This document shows, one piece after another, positions 46,936 through 56,830 of a stretch of DNA of 64,000 nt (within the stretch, counting starts at the first letter, position 1; the number at the start of each line of letters is the position of its first letter). Made by a program: the position numbers and the translations under genes. The notes below the pieces were generated by a model. It saw only the letters and a list, made by a program, of their open reading frames with translations. It had not been told where the DNA came from and did not search any database. The stretch comes from Oscheius onirici (taxonomy: Eukaryota; Nematoda; Chromadorea; Rhabditida; Rhabditidae): positions 1,426,001-1,490,000 of the forward strand of contig OW051472.1 of assembly GCA_932521025.1 (NCBI GenBank), in the 5' to 3' direction.

Positions 46936-48690
46936 CTTCTGGAGCCTAAAATGTGGGGGTTTGCGGAGAAAATTGGAGAGAATGAGAGAAAGTACATAGA
47001 AATGGGCCTCAAGATCAATTTTAGCTGAATAGTCTAATTTTTACTATTGTTACGAGTCGTTTTGCTGACAAGCAGCTGTTGTCTACTATTTCCAAAGCAT
47101 CGAACAAGAAAAATGAGCTGAAAATGGTCTTGGATCAATCAGAAGGCAAAGCTGCTCGATAGGAACCGGAAATGAGGAAAATTGACCATTATTCGGTTAT
47201 TCCTGATTACAAATAGCTGTGTTCTGTTATCTTCTAGTAATTAGAAAGTTTTCATCAAGAAAAATAAGATGAAAACAAGTTAGAATCGGTCAGAATCGAT
47301 AAGAAGACGAAAACTACTCGTTACAGACCGGATATTGGTAAAAGTGATCATATTTCCACTATTTTTGGTGTTAAAGTGCTGCATTTTACTATTGTCAAAC
47401 AATTGGAAGGATTTTATCAAGGAAAAGAAGAAAAGCATGCAGAAAATAAGCTAGAAACAGTCGGAGGACTTCACGAGTTCACTGAGGCCCGAGCAGGATC
47501 AAAAATGACCATTTCCTAGCTATTTCTTTTTCCGCTTTGCAATAAATTGATCGTAGGCTGCTCTAAGAACATTTTAGAAGAAAAAATAGCGAGAAAATTG
47601 AAGTACTGGCTGAAAATTGAAAGAGCTTTGAAATATCCAACTTTTGGCTTGCAGCTTTGCTAAAATCAGGTTTTCTGGATGAAGTTTTGATTCTAGGCAC
47701 GTTTAGAACGTTTCTAGCATGAAAGTAAGAAAAAATACACAGAAAACCGTTAGAAACTGCCGCTGTGAGGAACCCAAATTCATAGTCGCGGCAGCCTTGT
47801 AAACAGCGCGCCAAGGCTAAATATTGAATGTTTTCGAGGAAATCGGATTGTTTTGAGTAGTTTTATTTTTTTTTACTTAGGTTTTGTCAAGGAGATCGAA
47901 GATGTCGAGAAGTGAAAAGAAAACCGGAAGTTTATTTAAGGTCAGAATGAAGCAAAAAACTATAGAGACAGATAGTCTCAGGAACAGAGAGACAGAGAGT
48001 GAGAGAAAGGTAAAGAGACAAATTCCTCAAACACTTTTTCCAGTCCTTTTAGCCCCTCTTCTCTACTGAGCGAGTTCTAGCTTTGCGAGGTTGCGCAATC
48101 CCAATCTGGCTAATGGATAGCCCAATCACTTCATTTCTACCCTCCACCCATCCCACTGAATCGAAGAGCAAATGAATTTACGCTATTATCCAAGCTATTT
48201 GCAGCTCTACCAATTTCATAATGAGGTAGGTTCCGAGACTCTCTGTCCCTTTGTCCTTCTGTCTTTCTGCCTCTCTTTCCCCCGTTCAAAAACCTCTTAC
48301 TCACCTATTCAATCGTCATTTTTCTCGTCCCAATGACCTTGTCATCGCTCTCCAAAAATGTCTTTCTCCAGTTTCATAATAGTGAAATTTGTGTGTTTGC
48401 TCTCTCCTTCTCCCTCATTCCGGTTGCATGCTGTGATATTGCCTCTTTTGGCGAATTCTCAGATATTTACAAGTTGATCCAGACTCGGATTTCTTACCTT
48501 TTCCCCCTATATGAAGCCATACTTTTTCATTTTTGAAGCTCTAGGCTTTCAAGAGGGAAAAAAAGTTTCATGTTTCACTCTCTCTCTATGTAAGTTATCA
48601 CCAGCCATGTTCGCTACTTTCTTCTCCCGTGACAGTTTCTTCTGGCCACTCGTTTTTTTCTTCTGTCCACTATAGTCACTCCTTCAATTT
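46936..48690. other. Upstream region of the FOXRED1/pinn-1 operon
   Basis: The trans-splice acceptor of FOXRED1 is at 46947-46946. From 46990 to 47815 the sequence is a diverged tandem array. Beyond 47880 an open frame of 61 codons contains the GACAGAGAGA tract and is not called. The operon promoter should lie in this interval but cannot be pinned down. Confidence 0.45.
46990..47815. repeat. Diverged tandem array, unit about 160-170 bp
   Basis: Four to five units with the same order of motifs: a TATTGTTA-type start, ATCAAG.AAAA.AAGATGAAAA, GTCAGAATCG or a variant, GAAGAC or GGACTT, then AAAATGACCATTTCC or a variant and CTATT. The units begin near 47040, 47205, 47370 and 47540. Identity between units is low, so the array is old. 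Confidence 0.6.
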
Positions 48691-48871
48691 GCCGCATCAT
48701 TGCCGTGTTGAACTTTGCCGTATCAGATCATCGTAGTACAGGCCACGTTTCAGAAGCATACAGCTCTACACACATCCTATAGAGATTCCTCTTTTAGCCA
48801 AGAAGGATCCTTCGGTTCGTAAAAATCTCGTGGAATCTGTTGAAGGCACAACCAGCTTTCTTTCCCAGGTT
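48691..48871 (-). pseudogene. Decayed LINE reverse transcriptase fragment
   Basis: On the minus strand the frame reads CAFNRFHEIFTNRRI and then runs into stops, a block typical of the region after the polymerase motifs in RTE/CR1-like endonuclease-reverse-transcriptase proteins. Further on, ACGTGG CCT in another frame matches the conserved Glu-Thr-Trp region after a frameshift. It is a relic with several stops and shifts. Confidence 0.7.
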
Positions 48872-51298
48872 ACTATAAAGAAATCAGACAAAAAACGTTA
48901 CGTTCCCGGGCAATAAACACTTTTTTCTTCCAAAATCCTATCTTTTCCAGAAAAAATTCCCATAACCTTCTCTTCTGACAAAAAGATGTCAAGCCTAGTC
49001 ACAACATTTGTTCACGCAGACACTGAAAAGGGTGTGGGAGCCGTAGGGGCCCCGGGCTGACTCATCCTCTTCCCCCGAACCCAAAGTGTCATTTGTTGCC
49101 ACCAGCCTCTCCCCTTCAATTCCTCAAGAGAAGTATGTTGCAAAATGGCCGATGATTCATTCTCTTTTTTTGCACCATTTTTCGTATATCTTTTTTCTTG
49201 TCTAGGCCAAAATTGTGGTTTTTTGTTTGTTTCATCAGTCGCAGAAGTTCAAGAAGAATTTTCATAGACGGCTGATCTTTTCTCCATAGACGCTAAACTT
49301 TCGCTATTTCATCCTCTTTTGACAACATCGCTGTGCAGTTCTGGGTACAAAACTTCTAAAACCCTTATTTTTTAAACTGCAACTTCACGTTTTCTACTTT
49401 TAATCAAGAGAGAGAGAGAGAGACTAGACATGGCTCCGGTGACCTGGGCCTGACATGGCTCAGTTCCCAATTTTTGGGCAGCGTAAGGACTCGTGTCTAT
49501 TGTAAATATACTCGTGAATAATTAAAAACCTGAGAACTGACGAAACTGTATTGAATTTCATCTCTGAGAGATGTTAGAACGAGATCATGAGAGAACTGCC
49601 TGGCCTCGCCTTTAGGGGAGGCTCGTCATATTACGACCTTAGTCATGATATGACATCGTCACACCTTTTTATATTGTTAGGATATGGTCTTTATGTAGAG
49701 CAACTGCTTCTTTCTCATCATGTTCATGCAAATTTACAAAAAAAAAGTTTTTTTGTTTCATCCCTTACGGAAAGTGATGTCAAGAACTCCTGCGGTAGTT
49801 ATCTCACGGAACCCAAAGATCTTCTTTACCTCACGGAATCCAAAGAACTTCTTTTCCTCCGTAACATGTGCTGTTTTTTTAGAAGTTATCTCTGAAACTT
49901 TCCGATAGTCTTACTACTTGATTCTATGCCAATTTCTTGAAAGAGAAGTTTCAAAAAGTTGTCCACGATCTTACCGTACTTCCTCTTTTTGCACCGTGTT
50001 AGTCGTTTTCCTTACCCAAGTCAAAAAAGTGGTTTTTTTCTGTTTTATCGTAGAAGTTTGAAAATAGTTTCCGGTCAAAAAAACACTATCGTTTTCCTAC
50101 GACATTTTGCCAAATGACCTACCATTTATTGATCGCTTTTGTTCGTTCGAAATATGCTTTTGGATGAAAAAAACCTTCTTCAGAAAAGCGTGCATATTAT
50201 ATTTTCATCGTCAAACAATTTTTTTCTTTTTCATTCACTGGGCAAAACCATGCAGATTTTCTAGTTTGATTGGTAGTCGGTATATATAAAAGTGCAGTTT
50301 TCTCTAAAGTTTTGGTATGCTGCCTCATTCTACGCCAATTTCTCCAAAGACCAAACATCTAAAACTGTCTTTAGAACGTAACGAACAGTAATATTTGTTC
50401 TCTAGTTCATTTTGGGATGTGAGCGAGTTTCTATCAACGCTACAATCAGAATTTCTGAAACAGACGATAAAACAGTGAACCTATGAGAAAAGACGAAGAT
50501 ATGACGTTTGGAAGAGATATTGTTCTCCTTTTGTCCGGTTGAATTCAGTAAACAAGGGGTAAACCCAAATCCCTTTTTTATGTCTTACTTTTGCAAAAAC
50601 TTTTTTTCAGTTTTCCTATCTTCTCTCAACTTTTTTCGTCAGTTACCTGTCGGAACTTTTGGCAGTTTGTCTAGTTTTCTTCTCTCCCAGAAAACCTTCT
50701 TCATAGTACGGACATAGTGGAACAATGCATTTTGTTTCATACAGAAAATGAAGGCGCTCTGGGTAGTCATGTTTCAATCGATGATCTTTGCATGCTCTGG
50801 ACCTCTGTCACTCTTTTCTGTTGCTCGAAATTTGTTTTTGAAAGAAAATGAACGTGAACAATAGTTTTTCACAAAATCTTCTCACATTCAGAGAGATCGC
50901 GAAGCATTTTTTGTTCCATTCAGCAGGAAAAGATGCACTTGAAAAGTCAATTGGTGGGAGTATTTTTCATTCATCACAATTTTCACATAAACATGGGAGA
51001 CAACCTAATTTTGAGCCGAAAACGTATGTATTGGTCATTCCCCCTGTCAGCTCCGCATCACAAAGTTGTCCCTACGCTTGGCATAAATCACCTAGGCGGG
51101 TGGCACTGGTGATGTGTCCGACTGACCAGCTGTTGTGTAGCTTTCATGTCTGCAAAATACCTCAATATTTTACCCGAATTTTCCCGAACACCGAACTATT
51201 TCTCTTTCGATCGGCACACGTATTCAAACAATTATATTCCAGGAAAGTCTCCAGGACCATCTAATTTTTCATTATTTTGGAATGTTTTACGACTTCTA
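48872..51298. other. Gene-free stretch
   Basis: No gene recognised. It holds a balanced-composition island at 49000-49150, a GAGAGAGA tract near 49410, an ATGCAAAT octamer at 49726-49733, and at about 50370-50540 the third copy of the repeat found in ceh-18 intron 8. Confidence 0.45.
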
Positions 51299-51740
51299 TC
51301 TCTCTACTACTAAAGCGCAATGGTGTCTGTCGTGGACTGTTTATTTGTTTGTTTGTTTGTCCCAGACCTGAAACTTTGGTGTATTGTTAAGAGTCGCCGT
51401 CTTCACCCAGACGACCCGGGTTCGACTCCTCTCCTCGCCAAATATTTTTGCTAAATTGTTTTGAGTAGAAAATAGACTCAAGGTAACCGGTAGGAGATTG
51501 GAAGGGACCGGTTGATCTGTATAAGTTCAGAGAGAGATCGGATAGCCGGAAAATAGGAAAATTCGTATCGGTTCTTTAGGAGGGGGATGAGAACCCTGGG
51601 AAAGAATAAAAAGGTCCGATTGATTAGGGAAGGAAGAAGAGGTGACAGGATCAGAATAGATCGGTTGACTGGGGAAGGGATCAGAAGTAAAGAAGAAAAC
51701 ACATGTAGAAAAGCCGCCGATAGGCGGCGAAGCCGGCTGG
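51299..51740 (+). mobile_element. Non-autonomous Helitron
   Basis: A 442-bp element that starts TCTCTCTACTACTAAAGC after an A, close to the TCTCTACTA start known for Helitrons. It ends CTGG followed by T, with hairpin GCCGCC-GATA-GGCGGC about 10 nt before the end. Inside are AAAGCGCAATGGTGTCTGTC, a (GTTT)n run, a tRNA-like T arm with B box GGTTCGACTCC (about 51418-51428) and minisatellite units. No Rep/helicase is encoded. The palindromic element at 51754 begins 14 bp downstream. Confidence 0.85.
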
Positions 51741-51753
51741 TTAGTATCGAAAA

Positions 51754-52792
51754 TTGTATTAGGTCGCCCAATAAGTATTTAAAAACCGTTCACAACTTTC
51801 TCCAAATTCAACGAAATTAGGTAAACTCGGTTCTAAAATGTAGGTCTACCCTAGGCCCAATTAATTAGCTATATACGAGCCCTGGAAAGTTCATCGCCTG
51901 AGTACAGTGATCGGGCAAAGTTTCGATCAAAACACAATTTTGCCCATAACTCTCCATAACGTTACATCCTACAGAAAAGTTGTCAACTAGTAAAAAAATT
52001 CAGCTCATTGAGACAAGTATTTTGCTTTTTTGAAAAACGATTTTCGTCCTTGGGATCACCCCTAAACTGAAAATGTCCGGATGGCGCAGTGGGTTTGGAA
52101 ATTTCACGCTGGCACGACCAGGGTTCGAGTCCGCCGAGAGGAAATCTTTTTGTTTTTTAACTTTAGCATTGTACTGGGCTAAGAATCACCCATGCAGAAT
52201 ATCATCTCGATTGGTTTTTTAATTTCGGATGGGGAACGATTTTGAGTCCCAATTTTCATCATGTACCCAACCTCATGGTGATTTTCTGCGCTCCAAATTG
52301 AATTTTTGAGAAAATTACCGAACCAATCGAGCTGACATTCTACAGGTGTGCTTTTCAGTACAGTAGAATGCTACTTTTAAAAAACAAAAAGATTTCCTCT
52401 CGGCGGACTCGAACCCTGGTCGTGCCAGCGTGAATTTTTCAAACCCACTGCGTCATTCGGACATGTTCAGTTTAGGGGGGTGTTCCCAAAGTCGAAAATC
52501 GTTTTTCAAAAAAGCAAAATACTCGTCTCAATGAGCTGAATGTTTTACTAGTTGACAAATTTTTTGTAGGATGTAACCCTGAAGTGTTGTGGGCAAAATG
52601 ATGTTTTTGGCAAAACTTAAACCGTTCACTGTGCTCAGACGGTAAGATATCCAGGTCTCTCATATAGCCTATTAATTCGGCCTAGGGTAGACCTACATTT
52701 TAGAACCGAGTTTACCCAATTTCGTTGAATATGGAGAAAGTTATGAACGGTTTTTAAATGCTTATTGGGCGACCTAATACAAGAAACTGCTT
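51754..52792. mobile_element. Long palindromic element with inward tRNA-like units
   Basis: The best copy of the family, 1039 bp: ends TTGTATTAGGTCGCCC and GGGCGACCTAATACAA are perfect inverted repeats, and the arms pair over about 390 bp. The left arm has, reading inward, TGTCCGGATGGCGCAGTGG (A-box-like), B box GGTTCGAGTCC at 52132-52142, then CTTTTTGTTTTTT. The right arm has the mirrored unit with its B box at 52405-52415. A central spacer of about 240 bp separates them, itself partly palindromic. The cloverleaf is degenerate: the T stem does not pair well. No coding capacity. Confidence 0.88.
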
Positions 52793-53132
52793 TCCTTTCG
52801 AAGTTGAGAATTTCGAACAGTCGAATTTTTTTAGCTTCAAGCCGACCGAGATAATGAATAGAATCAACTTTCTTTTGCTTCAAGTTCAACACAAAGCACA
52901 GTCCGTACAGCTAATAGCAATCTGTTTGAAATTTGAACCTCATAAAAAAATAATTAGATTTCTACGAAAAGTGGTCTCAAGTAGGGTGACCCACTCGGCC
53001 CGTGACAGTTTTCTTTTGACTTTTTTTTTTTGGAGAAACTGGTGATTTACAGGAAATATGTGCCATAGAATTTAAAAAATGCCCTCACAAATGCATGCTT
53101 CAACCGAAATTCCAAGTCAAAATTGTAAGACA
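52793..53132. other. Short intergenic stretch
   Basis: Lies between the palindromic element and the poly(A) signal of the secreted-protein gene. Nothing recognisable was seen. Confidence 0.5.
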
Positions 53133-53138
53133 TTTATT
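53133..53138 (-). terminator. Poly(A) signal of the secreted lysine-rich gene
   Basis: AATAAA on the minus strand, 29 nt after the TAG at 53170-53168. It supports the inferred last exon. Confidence 0.75.
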
Positions 53139-53167
53139 ACTCTTCTCTATCTCGTATATGTTGCGCT

Positions 53168-55802
53168 CTATCGACCAATTATTTTGAGCTGGTTGTGCTT
53201 CTTGCCGCTCTTCTTGTAGTTCTTGTAGCGAAATGTGATGTAGACGAGCTTCATGTCCTTCTTCCAGAGCGTTTCGCCTGCAAATTTGTCGTTTTTACTA
53301 AAAAAAACGGAACATTATTCCATCGAATGATCAGCACTCATAACTCCAGAGGCACTTTCATATTACGCAATTTCGCATAGCAGCATGTCCGTTTTGCAAA
53401 CGCTATAGGTTTTTTTTCCGCTGTTGAAATGCCGAACAACATTTGTCGGTTAAACTGCGCTGATACGTTCGATTTGAAACAATGTTTGTAGATATTTCCC
53501 CCGATAGTTTCGTGGGACCAGAGGTTTCTACATAAAATAGTTGGATTTTGTTCGGTTGCTATTGCTTTGTTAGAAGCAGGCCTTCTTTTCTTCATTATTT
53601 GAAAAGTTTTTCGCAGACCGGAAGCCAGAAATCCAAAGGAATGTAAACTGTTTTCTATTTTTCAAGACCGATATTGTATTAGGACGCGTCAGAAGTCGTG
53701 TCCCGTAGTACTACAGCTACCCTTCAACTTGATCGAATCGGTTCAAAAATTTTACTGAGGTTAATCGACCCCGAAAAAAAAATATTGAGAACATTTTAGG
53801 ACAGTTTGGATTTTGGGATCAAGGGTTACGGTAGCTTTTAAAATCGGCCCAAAAACGTATTTTCGCGATAACTTTTTGAGATTAGGAGATACAGAAAAAT
53901 GGTCAACTACAAAAAAACTAAGTTCATCGAGACGCATCTTTCTTTTTACTCTTTCGCGCAAAAAGTTATTCGACTTTTAAATTAAAAAAAAATGGCGCAG
54001 TGCCAGTGTGTTAACCACGCTGGAGCGACCAGGGTTCGAGTCCGCCGAGAGGAAATCTTTTTGTTTTTTAACAGGAGCATTTTACTGGCCTAAATATCAA
54101 CCCTGTAAAATATTAGCTCTGTATGTTTTGAAATAAAGGCTAGGGAACGATTTTGATTCCGAAATTTGCACCATGTACCATGTGAAACTTGCACCTCATG
54201 GTGATTTTTTTGAGCTCGAATTTGATTTTTTGAGAAAACTAGCGATCCAATCGGGCTGATATTTTACAGGGGTGATATTTAGCCCAGTAAAATGCTACTG
54301 TTAAAAAACAAAAGATTTCCTCTCGGCGGACTCGAACCCGGGTCGTTCCAATGTGAAATTTCACAAACCCACTACACCAAAAATGCGAAAATTTGAAAGT
54401 CGAATAACTTTTTGCGTGAAAGAGTAAAATACGTAAAATAGCGTTTGCGATTTGCGGATATCCCTGATCCTAGAGTTTCCCCAAATCTGTAAGAAGTTTT
54501 CTGTATTGACTTGCAGTGAAAAAAGCATAACCTGTTTCTCAAGCCCTGTGTAGAGTTCGACAAGAACAGATCTGTTGACGGAAAATATGGGAAATCAAAA
54601 ATAGCCAAATCAAGGCCTTTTTGAACAATGATGACAAAAAGTTCGAAAAAAGAATCTCAGCAGACTACAATGAGAAAGAAATGGTTTTTACCCTCAGCTT
54701 CCTCTTTAGTCCATTCCTCGAAACTTATAACTTTCCCAAAAAATAATTCAACAAAAACTAAAAAAGCCACTAACCATCATAGATGACCTCGTAGCACGCA
54801 GTCTTGTTCATCGGCTCCTCCATTTTCACCAGTTCTTCCCTCAACTTTTCTGCCATCAATCTTCTCGATTCCCATCGCTGTTTGGACTTTTCCACAGCTG
54901 CTATAATCTTCTCTTTGCGGTCTCGGTACTTTTTCGCGTCAATTTTTATACCGGCAGCCAGAATCCTCGGCATCAGTCGTTCCAACTTTGCCAGTCGCGG
55001 CAGGACTTTTTTGGAGCGTCGCAGTCGCTTTTTGATCTTCCGCATCGAGATTTTTAGGCGTCGAAGCAGTTTGTAGGCCTTTGTTTGCGGGGTTCCTTTG
55101 CCTCTCGGACTGGCCAGGAATTTCAAATGACGGTCGTCGACTGTCCACCAGTCCAAATTGGAAAAGAGCTCATTTTCCAGCTGGGCGAGCTGGAAACAGG
55201 GCGTGGCGGGAGTCCAGTTGATGACTAGACGGAATCGGCGGGGGTAGGATCCGTCGCGCCAGTCCTGAAACATTCGCTCTCTCTGACTCTCTGTCTCTGA
55301 CTCTCTATCTCTGTCGCTCCGACTCCCTGACTCATCTGACTCTCTCACACTCTGAATCTCAGACTCCCTAAATCTCCGGCTCTGTGACTCTCTAAGTCTC
55401 TAACTCTCAGACTCTCAGATTCTCTGTCTCTGACTCTCTACCTCTCTGCCTCTGTGTCTCTCTGTCTCTCTGTCTGATACTCCCCCTGAGAACGTCGTTG
55501 ACTCCATCTACCGTAATCCTGTCCGACAAAATTTCGATGCGAGGCCGGAAACTATCCATCTTTTTCATGACTTTCATCATTTGAGAATCCGTCAGCCAAC
55601 GATATTTCTGTACTCTGATGGCTTTGGGTTTGAAAGGCGTCTTTTCGGGACGAAGGCGGTAGTTTCTCTTGACCCAGGAGCAGAGGGACAGGGCTGGAGC
55701 AAAGGTGACCAGGAGGATTGTGATCTGGAAGGGTAGGGAGTGAGAGAGGCAGAGGGAAAGAGGGACAGTAGAACTACTCACGTGTAATAAGGCGAATAAC
55801 AT
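53168..55802 (-). CDS. Secreted lysine-rich protein of unknown family
   Basis: Five exons on the minus strand: 55802-55782, 55724-about 55512, 55264-54775, 54730-54692, 53277-53168; about 290 residues. Exons 1 and 2 join to MLFALLHITILLVTFAPALS, a signal peptide, then CSWVKRNYRLRP. Exon 3 encodes RLVINWTPATPCFQLAQL, DWWTVDDRHLKFLASP and then about 100 strongly basic, helix-prone residues (KIKKRLRRSKKVLPRLAKLE, EKSKQRWESRRLMAEKL), likely a coiled coil. Exons 4-5 give VISFEEWTKEEAEGETLWKK and a tail YKKSGKKHNQLKIIGR. Phases fit for exons 3-5. The exon 2 donor is uncertain: ACG|GTAGAT keeps frame, while the reading frame continues to 55491 and into a CT-repeat. The 1.4-kb last intron hosts a palindromic element. 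I do not recognise the family; extracellular or cuticle-associated is a guess. Confidence 0.72.
53674..54440. mobile_element. Variant palindromic element with tRNA-like units
   Basis: The left end TTGTATTAGGACGCG resembles the 51754 element. Paired arms run from about 53937 to 54432 and share ACTCTTTC and AAAAAGTTATTCGACTTT. Inward-facing tRNA-like units with B box GGTTCGAGTCC sit at about 54030 (+) and, mirrored, near 54335. The outer right arm is missing, so the copy is truncated. It lies in the last intron of the secreted-protein gene. Confidence 0.75.
55265..55500. repeat. CT-rich low-complexity tract in an intron
   Basis: Imperfect repeats of TCTCTGACTC and TCTGTCTC fill intron 2 of the secreted-protein gene and run into the end of exon 2, which is why that splice donor is hard to place. 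Confidence 0.8.
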
Positions 55803-56460
55803 ACTCTGACGACTACTAGAACTGTCCACTTTCCTTTATTGGACTTGTAATCCACTTTTTTGCAAAACATGCAAATTGCGAATACTTTTATTATTGTGTC
55901 TACATGCAGTCTTGAAAAGAAGCTATTTTCTATCGTCAATTGGTCCCAATTGCTACATATCTGTAAGGCAAACTTGTTCAGTGGAAATATATGTTATTTT
56001 TATTGTTTCAAGAAATACGGTTCTTTTTGTCTCATCTGATGCTCGCTCTTTTTTTTTCGCCTGGTAAGACAATGAGACTAACAGGAGTGCCGATTGCCTT
56101 ATGTTACGGTATTATTTTAAATGTTTCAGTTAGGAGGTTTTATGGAAAAATTTATGTACTGATTTCGTCAGGTATTTCGAAATGTTGAGCTTGGCCGCGC
56201 TACCTTCTTCACTACCGGACACAGAACGCTGAAACTTTTATCTTCTATGTTGATTTTCTGTTTCATAATCACTCCAAGTTTGATCATCCTGCTGTAGTTT
56301 TGCTCCGTGACCTCCGTGGCTTTCAAAAACCTTACAACCTTAGAGTCTAAAAACCTCTGTTGAAAGTTTCCTGCAATTTTCAAATGTTTCATCTTAGGGG
56401 TTAATACTTTTAGTGAACTTAGCGCTTTGATAGTTTTCGTACGAATTTTTTAGTGTTTGA
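55803..56460. other. Upstream region of the secreted-protein gene
   Basis: No gene recognised. TTCTAG at about 55822 on the minus strand, a short distance before the ATG, could be a spliced-leader acceptor. The rest is T-rich without structure I can name. Confidence 0.4.
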
Positions 56461-56830
56461 CTATATCAAGCCTGGGACAAGAATGTCTCTTTCCTGCTTC
56501 CAATCGTCGGGTTTTTTTCTGAACCAGCTGTTGCCGCTATACCTTCTGAGGTCATCCTGCCATCTAGTCTTCTGCTGTCCGCTGTTTCTTCCGTCTTCTC
56601 GTGGGATCCACTCTGTACAAATATTGGAAAATCGTCTGTATTGGTCAGCTGTTCGACCTAGCGAAACTTCCTGTTTAATGCTAGAACGCACTAATCTTTC
56701 AACCTTTCTTTCTCTCAGTTCCATCAGAATGTGTATGCCAATTATCCTTCTTTCCATACGCCGTTGAGCCACTGCTAGATTGTCCTTATCCGACTGTTCA
56801 AGTTTCAGAGATTAGAAGGTCGTCTCGTCG
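56461..56830 (-). pseudogene. LINE reverse transcriptase C-terminal fragment
   Basis: The minus-strand frame contains LEQSDKDNLAVAQRRMERRI, DQYRRFSNICTEW and KTRWQDDLRRYSG. This is the C-terminal end of an RTE-type endonuclease-reverse transcriptase: the QRRMER block, the Gly-His-Val-like linker region, then a Arg-Trp-x-Asp-Asp-(Leu/Ile) block. The frame is open for about 110 codons but is preceded by a stop and lacks the polymerase core. The fragment at 48691 comes from the part of the protein just upstream of this one. Confidence 0.82.

Noticed and set aside
52074-52146. Functional tRNA gene
   Set aside because: A and B boxes are present but the T stem and acceptor stem do not pair properly, and the unit recurs only as part of palindromic elements.
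54804-55076. Plus-strand frame of 90 codons
   Set aside because: It is the antisense shadow of exon 3 of the minus-strand secreted-protein gene, whose splice phases and poly(A) signal fit.
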